Assembly: GCF_002845745.1 (NCBI RefSeq)
Contig: NZ_PIUM01000005.1
Location: 186,001-250,000, forward strand
Origin: Telmatospirillum siberiense
Lineage (GTDB): Bacteria > Pseudomonadota > Alphaproteobacteria > Rhodospirillales > Magnetospirillaceae
Reading direction: 5' to 3'
Length of the DNA stretch: 64,000 bases
In this document: positions 1 to 8,869 of the stretch, piece after piece
Position numbering within the stretch: the first letter of the stretch is position 1
How the letters are laid out: each line of letters starts with the position of its first letter
Notes under the pieces: model-generated
Seen by the model: only the letters and a program-made list of their open reading frames with translations
Told to the model about the DNA's origin: nothing
Database searches by the model: none
Made by a program: the position numbers and the translations under genes

Positions 1-190
1 TGTCGATGCCCTGCGGGCCCGAATGGCGACGATGACCGAGGATGGACCGGCACCGCAAATCATCCGGGCCATGGAAAACCTGAAACTGGCGTTGCGCCTG
101 CGACTGGGCCGGGGGCCGCTGACCGGGGAGCAGATCGCTCATATCGCCGAAGTCCTCGACCGGACGGCCGGAGAGATCGAGCGGAGTTGA
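1..190 (+). CDS. Hypothetical protein, C-terminal part only
   Basis: An open frame enters from the left edge (first full codon at 2) and ends at TGA 188-190, giving about 62 residues. The visible part is helical and charged, with a segment reading KLALRLRLGRGPLTGEQIAH followed by an Asp/Glu-rich tail. I do not recognise the family. Codon use resembles the neighbouring genes, so a real gene that begins outside the window is likely. It is followed by a hairpin at 211-239 and converges on the racemase gene. Confidence 0.5.
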   Translation, partial: VDALRARMATMTEDGPAPQIIRAMENLKLALRLRLGRGPLTGEQIAHIAEVLDRTAGEIERS

Positions 191-210
191 CGCCATGACT
201 CCACGGATCA

Positions 211-239
211 GGACAAGGTTGAGGCATCTCGCCTTGTCC
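211..239. terminator. Candidate hairpin between convergent genes
   Basis: GGACAAGG (211-218) pairs with CCTTGTCC (232-239) across a 13-base loop. It lies just after the stop of the left-edge gene and before the 3' end of the convergent racemase gene. There is no clear T-run, so the terminator role is inferred from position. Confidence 0.35.
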
Positions 240-313
240 GGAGCCCTCGGCCGGGGCGCGGCGCCCGAGCCGAAGGAGACGGATGCCGATCCCGCTCCGG
301 ATGGAACGGTGTC

Positions 314-1051
314 TCAGCCCAAGGCCAATGAACGCAGGGCCGGCATGCCCTCCACCTCGTCGACCGACATCAGGTCGAGGGCCGCGTCCGCATGAAGCAG
401 GGTTGAATCGAAAACGGGCAGGTCGATGTCCGAGGGTCCGACCAGCAGGCCGATTTCGGTGCAGCCGAGGATGACGCTGTCGGCCCCGTTCCGCCGTCCC
501 TGTTCCATGATGGCGCGAAAGGCGGTTCGCGAATCCTCGCGCAGGATGCCTTGGCATAGTTCGTCGAAGATCACCCCATGCACGATCGCGCGCTCCGCCG
601 CGTCGGGAAGAAGCGGGGCAAGGCCGTGGCGCGATGTCAGCCGGTCGACATAAAACGTCTGCTCCATGGTGTAGCGGGTAGCCAGCAGAAGCGGCCGGCG
701 GCAACCGGCGGCCACCACCGCGGCGCCGGTCGTATCGGCGATGTGCAGCAGGGGAATGCCGATTGCGGCCTGCACCTCGGCGGCCACCTTATGCATCGTA
801 TTGGTGCAAATCAGGATGACCCCGGCCCCGGCCGCCTCGAGCGCGCCGGCCGCATCCGCCAGTTCCGCCGCCGCTTGCGTCCAGGCGCCGCGGGTCTGCA
901 GATCGACGATGCGGGCGAAATCGAACGACCGTAAAAGAATATCGGCCGAATGAAGCCCTCCCAGGCGGCGCCTGACCTGTTCATTGAGGTGGCGATAATA
1001 GACGGCAGTGCTTTCCCAACTCATGCCGCCGATCAATCCAATGGGTTTCAT
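314..1051 (-). CDS. Aspartate/glutamate racemase family protein
   Basis: A 245-residue protein that begins MKPIGLIGGMSWEST, the typical opening of the cofactor-independent Asp/Glu (hydantoin) racemase family of YgeA/RacX type. The two cysteines used for proton abstraction on either face are visible: Cys82 in ICTNTMHK and a second near residue 196 in LGCTEIG. Length fits the family (about 230-250). The enzyme should be cytoplasmic and interconvert L- and D-amino acids, but the substrate cannot be told. It is divergent from an Lrp/AsnC regulator, a common arrangement for amino-acid genes, so Lrp-type control by the substrate amino acid is plausible. Confidence 0.85.
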   Translation of the reverse strand: MKPIGLIGGMSWESTAVYYRHLNEQVRRRLGGLHSADILLRSFDFARIVDLQTRGAWTQAAAELADAAGALEAAGAGVILICTNTMHKVAAEVQAAIGIPLLHIADTTGAAVVAAGCRRPLLLATRYTMEQTFYVDRLTSRHGLAPLLPDAAERAIVHGVIFDELCQGILREDSRTAFRAIMEQGRRNGADSVILGCTEIGLLVGPSDIDLPVFDSTLLHADAALDLMSVDEVEGMPALRSLALG

Positions 1052-1082
1052 CTTTCTATCCTGACTGTCGCGATGGCTGATT

Positions 1083-1136
1083 ATTGGGAAAGCCTAGCGC
1101 TCGATATGCGGAAAATGGCTGCAATTTTTCCCCAAT
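1083..1136. promoter_or_regulatory. Divergent control region with imperfect inverted repeat
   Basis: The 165-base gap between the racemase (minus) and the Lrp-type gene (plus) is A/T-rich. It contains ATTGGGAAA (1083-1091) and, inverted, TTCCCCAAT (1128-1136), matching at 8 of 9 positions. This could be a site for the adjacent Lrp-type regulator. No convincing -35/-10 pair is assigned. Confidence 0.25.
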
Positions 1137-1216
1137 TTTCGGCTATATGTGCAAATTAGAACCCCTATTATCAGTAATTCGGGGATTAATATTTTTTTAG
1201 AAGGAGCCGTCTCGCC

Positions 1217-1678
1217 ATGTTCGATGAAACGGACCGGCGGATTCTCGGCCTGCTACAGGCCGACGCCGACATGCCCATCGCCGAGATCGCCGGGCAGGTC
1301 GGGCTTTCCGCGTCCCCCTGTTGGCGCCGGATCAAGAGGATGGAGGAGGCCGGTCTGATCAGCCGCCGCGTCGTCCTGGTCGATCGCGTCATCGCCAAGG
1401 TGCCGCTGACGATCTTTGCCGGGGTGCGCGTGCCGAGCCATTCCGTCGACTGGCTCGAGAGGTTCCGGCGGGTGATCGCCGACATTCCCGAGATCGTCGA
1501 GGCCTATCGGCTGGCGGGGGAAATGGATTACCTGATGCGCATCGTGGTCCCGTCGATCGAGATTTACGACCACGTCTACAAGCAATTGATCGCTCAGCTC
1601 GAATTTCGCGACGTGACCTCTTCGATCTCGATGGAGGAGATGAAGTTCACCACGGCCGTTCCCCTGCATTATCTTTGA
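1217..1678 (+). CDS. Lrp/AsnC family transcriptional regulator
   Basis: A 153-residue protein with standard Lrp/AsnC layout. The N-terminal winged HTH begins FDETDRRILGLLQADADM and has the recognition-helix region LSASPCWRRIKRMEEAGLI (about 31-50). An AsnC/RAM ligand-binding domain follows (about 65-148), including AYRLAGEMDYLMRI. A strong AAGGAG at 1201-1206 sits ten bases before the ATG and supports the start. Members bind DNA as dimers or octamers and sense amino acids. Divergence from the racemase gene suggests it controls that gene and itself. Confidence 0.9.
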   Translation: MFDETDRRILGLLQADADMPIAEIAGQVGLSASPCWRRIKRMEEAGLISRRVVLVDRVIAKVPLTIFAGVRVPSHSVDWLERFRRVIADIPEIVEAYRLAGEMDYLMRIVVPSIEIYDHVYKQLIAQLEFRDVTSSISMEEMKFTTAVPLHYL

Positions 1679-1818
1679 CGGCGGCTCTCGATCGATAGGC
1701 GGGCGCGACGATAATTATCAATGCCGAGCAGCCTCGAACCGAGGGAGGATGGCCCTTGGGTCTCAAAGGGGCGACGAGGACCGAATGACCGTCGTCCGAA
1801 CGAAACAGGACATAAGAC

Positions 1819-2187
1819 ATGCTGAAAGTTGCCGTTCCGTCGCGTGGCCATCTGGTCGATGAACATTTCGGCCATTGCGAAGCCTTCACCATCTTTTCGG
1901 TCGGCGAGGACAAGGAAATCGTGGAGGAGACCCGCCTGACGCCGCCGCCGGCCTGCGGTTGCAAATCGAACCTGATCTCGACTCTGGTGGAGATGGGAAT
2001 CAGCGTGCTGGTCGCCGGCGGCATGGGGCAGGGCGCCGTCAGCTATCTCAATCAAAACGGAATCAAGGTCGTCCGCGGCGCCGCCGGCCCGGTTCGGGGC
2101 GCCGTTCGGGCCTGGCTGGATGGGTCCCTGGAGGACAGCGCCGAGGTCTGTCAGGCGCATGGCAGCGAAGGATGCTCGTCGCACTGA
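1819..2187 (+). CDS. NifX/NifB-type iron-molybdenum cofactor-binding family protein
   Basis: A 122-residue protein matching the dinitrogenase Fe-Mo cofactor-binding fold (NifX, NafY C-terminus, NifB C-terminus). It opens with MLKVAVPSRG, then HFGHCEAFTIF, and VLVAGGMGQGAVSYL is the family's conserved glycine stretch. Unusual features are a CGC motif near residue 48 and a Cys/His-rich tail (CQAHGSEGCSSH), which may bind a metal cluster. No other nif gene is visible, so it is an orphan. Roles in cluster handling outside nitrogenase are known for relatives, but the substrate here is unknown. Confidence 0.8.
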   Translation: MLKVAVPSRGHLVDEHFGHCEAFTIFSVGEDKEIVEETRLTPPPACGCKSNLISTLVEMGISVLVAGGMGQGAVSYLNQNGIKVVRGAAGPVRGAVRAWLDGSLEDSAEVCQAHGSEGCSSH

Positions 2188-2239
2188 CGACGGGAGTCCC
2201 TGAGGAATTGCCGCGTCTTTTGCGCGCGAACGACACGCG

Positions 2240-2767
2240 TCAAATGGTCCCGGTATTGCTCCGGGTGGCCGCGGAAACGGCCAAGTCGCTGGCAATCGGG
2301 GTGAATTCGCGGACGATGGCGCGGTAAAGATCGCGTTTGAAGGGCACGACCAAATCGGGCAACTGGTCGAAGCGCGACCAGCGCCAGTCGCAGAATTCAG
2401 GGTGCTCGGTCCGGATGTCGATATCGCAGTCGCGGCCGGTGAAACGCAGGGCGAACCATTTTTGCTCCTGACCGCGAAACCGGCCTTTCCAGACCTTGCC
2501 GACGAGATCGGCCGGCAGGTCGTAGCGCAGCCAGTCGGCGCTTTCACCGAGAATCTCGGCGCTGTCGGTGCCGATTTCCTCCTTCATTTCGCGAAAGGCG
2601 GCCTGGCGCGGCGATTCGCCGGCGTCGATCCCGCCTTGCGGCATTTGCCAGGCGTCGATGTCCGTATCGATACGTTTCGCGGTGAAAACCAGCCCTTGCG
2701 CATTGAACAGCATCAGTCCCACGCAGGGACGATAGGGCAGCGTGGTATGATCGGCGGCGTCGCTCAT
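2240..2767 (-). CDS. rppH: RNA pyrophosphohydrolase (Nudix)
   Basis: A 175-residue Nudix hydrolase. The Nudix box is complete (GGIDAGESPRQAAF then REMKEEIG, about residues 42-64). N-terminal YRPCVGLMLFNAQGLVF and internal WQMPQGGID are typical of RppH, which removes pyrophosphate from 5'-triphosphate mRNA ends and starts decay. I chose the ATG at 2767 because AAGGGGA lies just upstream; a longer open frame beyond it reads into the neighbouring gene. It is the last gene of a minus-strand run with a deacetylase-like gene and ctpA, as in many alphaproteobacteria. Confidence 0.9.
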   Translation of the reverse strand: MSDAADHTTLPYRPCVGLMLFNAQGLVFTAKRIDTDIDAWQMPQGGIDAGESPRQAAFREMKEEIGTDSAEILGESADWLRYDLPADLVGKVWKGRFRGQEQKWFALRFTGRDCDIDIRTEHPEFCDWRWSRFDQLPDLVVPFKRDLYRAIVREFTPIASDLAVSAATRSNTGTI

Positions 2768-2793
2768 GACTTTCCCCTTGGCTTCGCGCTTGC

Positions 2794-4095
2794 TCAATGC
2801 GCTGCCGCGGTTCGCACGACGGCGCTGATGGGGGCCAGGGCGACCCCTTTCTGCGGGAACGTGCCAACCCAGGCCAGAAGCCGTTCCATGGTGACGGGAC
2901 GGGCCGAAACATAAGCCAGGGCGCTTCCGTCGCGCTGGGCGGCGGCCAGCAGGCGGCTCAACCTGACATCGATGGCGACCCGGAAGGGGGTCTCGTCGGC
3001 CACCAGGGTGACCGACAGGGAGGCCGGGGTGTCGGTGGCGGAAACGCCGACCAGGCCGTCGCCGACGAACAACAGGCCCCGGTTCTTCAGATCGCGCAGC
3101 ACGGGCGCCCATTGCTCTTTAGTGGTGACGGGTGAGCGCAGGCCGGCGGCGACACCGACATAGCTGGTGGTTTTGGCAAGAATGGCGTCCAGATGAGCGA
3201 CCGCGTCGACGGGGCCATGGCGCGAAAGGATGGCCAGGGGACCGGCGTCGTGCACGGGGAAATTCGGCGGCTCCAGGGGCAGGTCTATCAAGACCTCGTG
3301 CCCGGCCGCACGCGCGCGCTTCACCCAGGTGTCGAGATTGTTGGTATAGGGGCTGAACGACAGGCTGACGTCCGGCGGCAGCTTGCTGATCGCCGCTTCG
3401 GTCGCCTCCTTCGACAAGCCGAGGCCGGTTACCACGATGGCGATTTTCGGCGGATTGCCTTCGACGGCGAAAGGCCTGGCATAGACGGCGCGGGCTTCGC
3501 GACCGCCTGAAACCACCGGCAAGGGGCCGTTGGAGCTGTTGCGCAGAAGATCGTTGGCGGGGGCCGGTGAAAGCGGTTTCAGATCGTTGCGTACCGGCAA
3601 TTGGGCGAACGTCGGCGGCGTCAGGGGTTCCCCGCCCGGCGGTATGGCGGGCTCCGACATGGCCGGCGGCGGCGGGATGGCATTGGTATCGGCGGCGGTC
3701 GATGGAATATTGGGCAGGGCGACCTGCGGGGGCTCGGAAGGCGTGCTGCTTTTCGGAGCCTCCGGAGCCGGAGCGGTGGGCGTCGCCGGGACCGGCTCCA
3801 TGGCCATCTTGACATCGCGGTCGGCCGCGGGCGGCTGGATCAGCGAATCGCCGGGGCGTTCGCCGCCGGGCCGGGCCGGCATGGTCATTTCGATCCGCGG
3901 AGCGCTGGTCATCCCGGCCAGCAGTTCCGAAGGAGTCTCCCCGGTTACGATGTACCAGGCGGCACCGGCCACCACGATCAGCGTAACCGGGACGACGATC
4001 CCATAGACGAGCGGCGAGAGCCAGCCTCCGCTGGCCGAGAGGCCAGAGGAAGCGATGCGGTCCGAAGGAGAGAAAGAAAGCTTCACCGTCGCCAT
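2794..4095 (-). CDS. Divergent polysaccharide deacetylase family protein
   Basis: A 433-residue protein with one N-terminal membrane segment (about 28-50, LVYGIVVPVTLIVVAGAAWYI) and a long Pro/Ala-rich linker (about 65-190). The C-terminal domain resembles the divergent polysaccharide deacetylase 2 family (YibQ-like): KIAIVVTGLGLS, LPPDVSLSFSPYT, HEVLIDLPLEP, LLFVGDGLVG. It is probably anchored in the inner membrane with the domain in the periplasm. It starts seven bases after the ctpA stop. The gene order envC-like, ctpA, this family and nudix is recurrent in alphaproteobacteria and points to cell-wall remodelling. Enzymatic activity is not shown for the family as a whole. Confidence 0.8.
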   Translation of the reverse strand: MATVKLSFSPSDRIASSGLSASGGWLSPLVYGIVVPVTLIVVAGAAWYIVTGETPSELLAGMTSAPRIEMTMPARPGGERPGDSLIQPPAADRDVKMAMEPVPATPTAPAPEAPKSSTPSEPPQVALPNIPSTAADTNAIPPPPAMSEPAIPPGGEPLTPPTFAQLPVRNDLKPLSPAPANDLLRNSSNGPLPVVSGGREARAVYARPFAVEGNPPKIAIVVTGLGLSKEATEAAISKLPPDVSLSFSPYTNNLDTWVKRARAAGHEVLIDLPLEPPNFPVHDAGPLAILSRHGPVDAVAHLDAILAKTTSYVGVAAGLRSPVTTKEQWAPVLRDLKNRGLLFVGDGLVGVSATDTPASLSVTLVADETPFRVAIDVRLSRLLAAAQRDGSALAYVSARPVTMERLLAWVGTFPQKGVALAPISAVVRTAAAH

Positions 4096-4102
4096 CGCGT
4101 TT

Positions 4103-5509
4103 TCAGTTGGCCTTTGCCGCGCCTTTGTAGAGTGACAGGCCCCGCAGCAGATCGATGGCCCGGGCCAACTGGTAGTCGGTCGCGGGATCGCCCATGCGCA
4201 GTGCTTCCATCAGCGCCGACGGGGCACCAGCGGGCGGCGTCTTGCCGTCGGCGGCCGGTTGCGGCTGCGGCGCGGCCGGAGCCGGGGCCTTGCCGTCCTC
4301 GGTCTTCGCATCCGACTCGGGCTTGGCCTGCGTTTTCGGCAGGGTGTCGTTCTTCAGCGCGTGCGGCAGGGACGCCTCGCTCCGTCCGAAGTGGTCGTTC
4401 GGCTGATTGAGCGCTTCGACCTTGGAGGGCAGAACCTTGATGTCGGGTTCGATGCCGACAGCCTGGATGGACCGGCCCGACGGCGTGTAATAGCGTGCCG
4501 TGGTCAAGCGCATGGCGCCATGGTCCTTGAGCGGCATGATGGTTTGCACCGATCCCTTGCCGAAGGATTTGGTTCCCAGCAGGATGGCCCGCCGGTGATC
4601 TTGCAGGGCGCCGGCGACGATTTCCGAGGCGGAAGCCGATCCGTCGTTGATCAGGACGACCAGCGGCATGCCGTCGGTGAGATCCTTGCCATGGGCATTG
4701 AAGCGCTGCGTGTCCTCGGGATGGCGCGAGCGGGTGGAGACGATTTCACCCTTGTCGAGGAAGTCGCCGGCCACGGCCACCGCCTGGTCCAGCAGGCCGC
4801 CGGGATTGTTGCGCAGATCGAGGACGAAGCCTTGCAGGTTGGCGCCGCCGTCCTTCTTCAACTGATCGATGGCCTTCCTGAGGTTGGTGTCGGTCGATTC
4901 GACGAACTGGCTGACGCGGATATAGCCGACATTGTCCTGCAGCTTGTATTTCACCGTCTGGATCTTGATGACGGCGCGGGTCAGCGTGACTTCGAAGGGA
5001 GCCTGGCCGTCGCGGCGGACGGTCACCTTGAGATCCGTGTTGACCGGACCGCGCATACGGTCGACGGCGTCATTCAGGCTCAGGCCCTGGACGGGCTCGC
5101 CATTCAGATGAGTGATGAAGTCGTTGGGCTGCAGGCCCGCCTTGGCCGCCGGAGTATCGTCGATCGGCGAGATGACCTTGACCCAGCCGTTCTCCATGGT
5201 CACTTCGATGCCGAGGCCGCCGAACTCGCCCTTGGTCTGCACCTGCATGTCCCGGAAGCTTTTCGGGTTCAGGTAGCCCGAATGCGGGTCGAGGGATGTC
5301 AGCATGCCGTTCAGCGCCGCCTCGATCAGTTCCTCGTCGCTAACCGGTTCGACATATTCGTTGCGCACACGCTCGAAAACGTCGCCGAAAAGGCTGAGGA
5401 GCCGATAGGTGTCGGCATTGTTGGCCTTGTCGGTTGCGGCCGTCGCGGGACTAGACAGCAGGGCGAGCCAAGCGCAGGCGCCCGCTGTGATCATGACCTT
5501 CCGAATCAT
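4103..5509 (-). CDS. ctpA: C-terminal processing protease (S41 family)
   Basis: A 468-residue protein with a signal sequence (MIRKVMITAGACAWLALLSS), an N-terminal helical region, a PDZ domain (about 90-165, with GEFGGLGIEV) and an S41 peptidase domain. The catalytic Ser lies in DGSASASEIVAGAL (about residue 292) and the Lys in GTKSFGKGSVQT (about 319), the Ser/Lys dyad of CtpA/Prc proteases. The C-terminal tail is rich in Ala, Pro and Lys. The protein acts in the periplasm and trims proteins at the C terminus, probably including peptidoglycan hydrolases or their regulators. The start overlaps the envC-like stop by four bases, so the two are probably translationally coupled. Confidence 0.93.
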   Translation of the reverse strand: MIRKVMITAGACAWLALLSSPATAATDKANNADTYRLLSLFGDVFERVRNEYVEPVSDEELIEAALNGMLTSLDPHSGYLNPKSFRDMQVQTKGEFGGLGIEVTMENGWVKVISPIDDTPAAKAGLQPNDFITHLNGEPVQGLSLNDAVDRMRGPVNTDLKVTVRRDGQAPFEVTLTRAVIKIQTVKYKLQDNVGYIRVSQFVESTDTNLRKAIDQLKKDGGANLQGFVLDLRNNPGGLLDQAVAVAGDFLDKGEIVSTRSRHPEDTQRFNAHGKDLTDGMPLVVLINDGSASASEIVAGALQDHRRAILLGTKSFGKGSVQTIMPLKDHGAMRLTTARYYTPSGRSIQAVGIEPDIKVLPSKVEALNQPNDHFGRSEASLPHALKNDTLPKTQAKPESDAKTEDGKAPAPAAPQPQPAADGKTPPAGAPSALMEALRMGDPATDYQLARAIDLLRGLSLYKGAAKAN

Positions 5510-7017
5510 CCAGTAACCTTTATTTTTCGTGCTGTGAGCCAGGGCAACGGGTTAACAGGCTGGCCATTGCGGCGCAGCTCGACATAAAGAAGTGGTTTGC
5601 TTTCGGACTGTCCCATCACACCAACCGGTTCTCCGGGTAGCAGATGTTGGCCGACGTTGCCGTCAATCCGGGTCATTCCCGCGAGCAATGTATGATATCC
5701 TTCGCCGTGCTCGATGATCAAGAGCAGGCCATAACCGCGAAACGGACCGGAGAATACCACTTGTCCGTCATAGGGCGCCACAACTTGGGCGTTGGCCCTG
5801 GTGGCGATGGTGATTCCACGCGCCGGGACCCCTAAATCGGTGGTCTGGCCGAATTTCACGACGACCTTGCCGCGCGCCGGAAAAGGCATCTCTCCCTGCG
5901 CCTGGCTGAAGGGTTTGCTCCAGGCCTGCGCGGTCTGCTTTTCCGCCGGTCCGGCCTTGGCCGCCGCCGCCGCCGCCTCCTTGGCGGCGCGGGTGGCCTG
6001 TTCCTCGGCCTGCCTGGCTTGCCGGGCAGCCTGTTCCTCGGCCTGCTTGGCTTGGCGGGCCGCGGCGATTTCGGCCGCGTGCTGTTCCTTGGAGGCCTTT
6101 TCGGCGGCGATCTTTGCTTCGCGGGCGGCCTTCTCCGCGGCGATTTCCGCCTCTCGCGCGGCTTTCGCCGCGACGCGCTCGGCTTCGCGGGCGGCCTTTT
6201 CCGCGGCGACGCGTTCCGCCGCCTCCTGTTCCCTGCGTTTCTTTTCCTGCTCCAGTCGGACCAGCAGGTCGCGCAAATCCTCCGCTTCCGAAGCCATCGC
6301 CTGTAAGCGTTTCTCGGATTCGCGCCGCTGCCCCTCGGTTTCCTCCTGCAAGTGCTCCTTGCGATCGTAGAGGGTGGCCAACCGGCGATGCTCGGCGTCA
6401 AGTTTGGTCGCGGTCGCCGAGATCTTCTGCTTTTGCCGGCTGACGTCGACGCGGAGAGACGCCAGGGAATCCAGTTCGGCCTTCAGGATTTTTGCGGATT
6501 CCTGGATTTGGGGGACGACATCCTTGAGAAGAATGGCGCTGCGGACCGTGTCTGCGGGAGAGGTCGGCTGGGCGATCAGGGCTTCGGACGGGCGGAAAGC
6601 CAGGCGTTGCAGCGCGGTGAGGACACCATTCATCTGCTGGCGCTTGAGTTCCAGGCTTGCCGTTTTTTCCTTTTCCAGTGCGCCGAGATCGTTGAGTTGC
6701 AACTCGAGTTCCGACAGGGTTTCTTCGTGTTCCTGGACCGCCTGCGCGGCATTCACCATGTTACTGCGCAGATCGGCCAATTCCTTGGCCAACTGCTCGG
6801 CCCGCTGCTTGTATTGCTCGCGCTCCGCCTGGCCTTTCTGCAGCGCGCTTTCCAACTCCTTGAGCCGCTGATCCGGCGCCGCCTTGGCGGGATCGGCGGC
6901 GGCCCATCCGCTGTCGGCCGCGGCCAGGCAAAATAACACGGCCATCGCGGCACCGACCGGCCGGCGCATCACCAAAGGCCGCCGCCCTGTCCGGCGGGGG
7001 AGGGCGGCGGGGGCCAT
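5506..7017 (-). CDS. envC: Murein hydrolase activator, EnvC-like
   Basis: About 503 residues: a signal peptide (MAVLFCLAAADSGWA), long coiled coils rich in Gln/Glu/Leu (about 45-235), an Ala/Lys/Glu repeat region (about 255-360), and a C-terminal LytM/M23 domain ending LYVELRRNGQPVNPLPWL. The zinc-binding HxH of active M23 enzymes is replaced by VEL, as in EnvC, which activates amidases instead of cutting peptidoglycan itself. The start is uncertain. The ATG at 7017, four bases after the gpmI stop, is chosen; an ATG at 6969 directly before the signal peptide, or a GTG at 7062 inside gpmI, are alternatives. Order gpmI-envC-ctpA is conserved in proteobacteria. Confidence 0.85.
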   Translation of the reverse strand: MAPAALPRRTGRRPLVMRRPVGAAMAVLFCLAAADSGWAAADPAKAAPDQRLKELESALQKGQAEREQYKQRAEQLAKELADLRSNMVNAAQAVQEHEETLSELELQLNDLGALEKEKTASLELKRQQMNGVLTALQRLAFRPSEALIAQPTSPADTVRSAILLKDVVPQIQESAKILKAELDSLASLRVDVSRQKQKISATATKLDAEHRRLATLYDRKEHLQEETEGQRRESEKRLQAMASEAEDLRDLLVRLEQEKKRREQEAAERVAAEKAAREAERVAAKAAREAEIAAEKAAREAKIAAEKASKEQHAAEIAAARQAKQAEEQAARQARQAEEQATRAAKEAAAAAAKAGPAEKQTAQAWSKPFSQAQGEMPFPARGKVVVKFGQTTDLGVPARGITIATRANAQVVAPYDGQVVFSGPFRGYGLLLIIEHGEGYHTLLAGMTRIDGNVGQHLLPGEPVGVMGQSESKPLLYVELRRNGQPVNPLPWLTARKIKVTG

Positions 7018-7021
7018 GACG

Positions 7022-8614
7022 TTACGCCATGGCGCCGGAGCGAACTGCGGCGGTCTCTGCACCCTTGGCCGATAAAAGAGACTTTCCGGTCATTTCCGGC
7101 GGCTGCGGCAGTCCCAACAGGGCCAGAAGCGTGGGAGCCACATCGGCCAGACGTCCGTCATGCAGGGCGGAAACACCGGCCGGCGCGTCCACCAGGATGA
7201 CCGGTACCTTGCCGATGGTGTGGGCCGTATAGGGCTCTCCGGTGACGGGGTCGCGCATCAGTTCGGCATTGCCGTGATCGGCGGTGATCAGCAGGCTGCC
7301 GCCCGCCCGGTCCACCGCCTCGACCAGACGGCCTAAGCAGCGGTCGACCGTTTCCACGGCCTTGATCGCCGCTTCCAGAACGCCGGTGTGTCCGACCATG
7401 TCGCCGTTGGCATAGTTGACGACGATGACGTCGAATTTTCCGCCGTCGATGGCCTCGACCAGCTTATCGGTCACTTCCGGCGCCGACATTTCCGGCTGCA
7501 GATCGTAGGTGGCGACCTTGGGGCTGGGTACCAGGATGCGCTCCTCGCCTTTGAAAACCGCCTCGCGTCCGCCGTTGAAGAAGAAGGTGACGTGCGCGTA
7601 TTTTTCGGTTTCGGCGATGCGGAGCTGCGTCAGGCCGGCGTCGGCCACCACTTCGCCCAGGATGCGCGTCAGGCTCTCGGCCGGGAACAGCACTTCGAAG
7701 AAGCGGTTGAGATCGGTCGAATATTCGGTCATGCCGAGGCGGGCGGCGAATTTTGGCAGATGGGCGCGGGGAAAGCCGTCGAAGGCCGGATCGACCAGCG
7801 AGGAGAGGATTTCCCGGGCACGGTCGGCGCGGAAATTGGCCATGATCAGGCCATCGCCATCCTTCATGCCCGCGTAATCGCCGACGACCGTCGGGATGAC
7901 GAACTCATCGGTCTTGCCGGCCTGGTAGGAGGTCGCGACGGCGGCCACCGGGTCGGCGGCCTTGACACCCTTGGCCTCGACCATCGCCTGATAGGCCAGC
8001 GTCACCCGGTCCCAGCGCTTGTCGCGGTCCATCGCGTAATACCGTCCCGAGAGCGTGGCGACGGTGACGTCATGGCCGGCGACGTCGGCCAGGAAGGTTT
8101 CGACGAAGCCTTTCGCCGAAGAGGGCGGTGTGTCGCGGCCATCCAGGAAGGCATGCACCATGACCGGAACGCCGGCCGCGGAGACGGCCTTGGCCAGGGC
8201 GGCCATGTGGCCCTGGTGGGAATGCACGCCGCCGGGCGAGAGCAGGCCCAGCAGATGCGCCGTTCCGCCACTCGCCTTCAAGGCGGCGACGGCTTTGGTG
8301 AGAGCGGGGTTCTTGGCCAGGCTGCCGTCGGCCACCGCCAGATCGATGCGTGGCAAATCCTGCATGACGACCCTGCCGGCGCCCAGGTTCATATGGCCGA
8401 CTTCCGAGTTGCCCATCTGTCCGTCCGGCAGGCCGACGGCCAATCCGGAGGTTTCCAGGAAGGCGTGCGGCGCGTGGGCGAGAAGGCCGTCCCAGACTGG
8501 CGTATTGGCCAGGGCGATGGCGTTATCGGCTCGTTCGGCGCGATATCCCCAGCCATCCAGGATGCAGAGGACCACGGGGCGGGGGCGGGATGAGGAGCGG
8601 AGCATGTTTGTCAT
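7022..8614 (-). CDS. gpmI: 2,3-bisphosphoglycerate-independent phosphoglycerate mutase
   Basis: About 530 residues of the alkaline-phosphatase-superfamily iPGM. Visible motifs are LCILDGWGYR (first metal Asp), GQMGNSEVGHMNLGAGR (catalytic Ser), DGRDTPP, FRADRAREI, and TADHGNAE near the end. It interconverts 3- and 2-phosphoglycerate in glycolysis using two Mn ions. The reading frame is open to 8665, but the family normally begins close to RPRPVVLC, so the ATG at 8614 (or 8605) is preferred. No strong ribosome binding site decides it. The 255 bases up to mtgA hold no other gene. Confidence 0.93.
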   Translation of the reverse strand: MTNMLRSSSRPRPVVLCILDGWGYRAERADNAIALANTPVWDGLLAHAPHAFLETSGLAVGLPDGQMGNSEVGHMNLGAGRVVMQDLPRIDLAVADGSLAKNPALTKAVAALKASGGTAHLLGLLSPGGVHSHQGHMAALAKAVSAAGVPVMVHAFLDGRDTPPSSAKGFVETFLADVAGHDVTVATLSGRYYAMDRDKRWDRVTLAYQAMVEAKGVKAADPVAAVATSYQAGKTDEFVIPTVVGDYAGMKDGDGLIMANFRADRAREILSSLVDPAFDGFPRAHLPKFAARLGMTEYSTDLNRFFEVLFPAESLTRILGEVVADAGLTQLRIAETEKYAHVTFFFNGGREAVFKGEERILVPSPKVATYDLQPEMSAPEVTDKLVEAIDGGKFDVIVVNYANGDMVGHTGVLEAAIKAVETVDRCLGRLVEAVDRAGGSLLITADHGNAELMRDPVTGEPYTAHTIGKVPVILVDAPAGVSALHDGRLADVAPTLLALLGLPQPPEMTGKSLLSAKGAETAAVRSGAMA

Positions 8615-8869
8615 AGCGGATTTATATGCCATATCGGTTGCCAATGCCATGATCACCCAGGTCAAACCTATATGGCGATCGCCCGGCGATCTTGGGAGTC
8701 CCTCTCGCGTCGGCGCAATTTTTCCGTGCCGGGTCCCGGCGCAATTGCTTCGAACGATGATGGCGGGACCGTTCTTGAACGATCCTCCCAGGAATTTGCC
8801 GGGACATCACGGTGCGCCACTTTCGTCTTGCCTACGGTCTACAGCGGCTACACGAACGGTTCTGCCCGG

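Noticed and set aside
60..704. Minus-strand open frame overlapping the racemase 3' end
   Set aside because: Shadow of the racemase gene and the left-edge gene; Arg/Pro/Gly-rich translation with no recognisable motif.
5506..7017. Loss of the HxH zinc motif in the M23 domain considered as inactivation
   Set aside because: EnvC-type amidase activators lack this motif by design.
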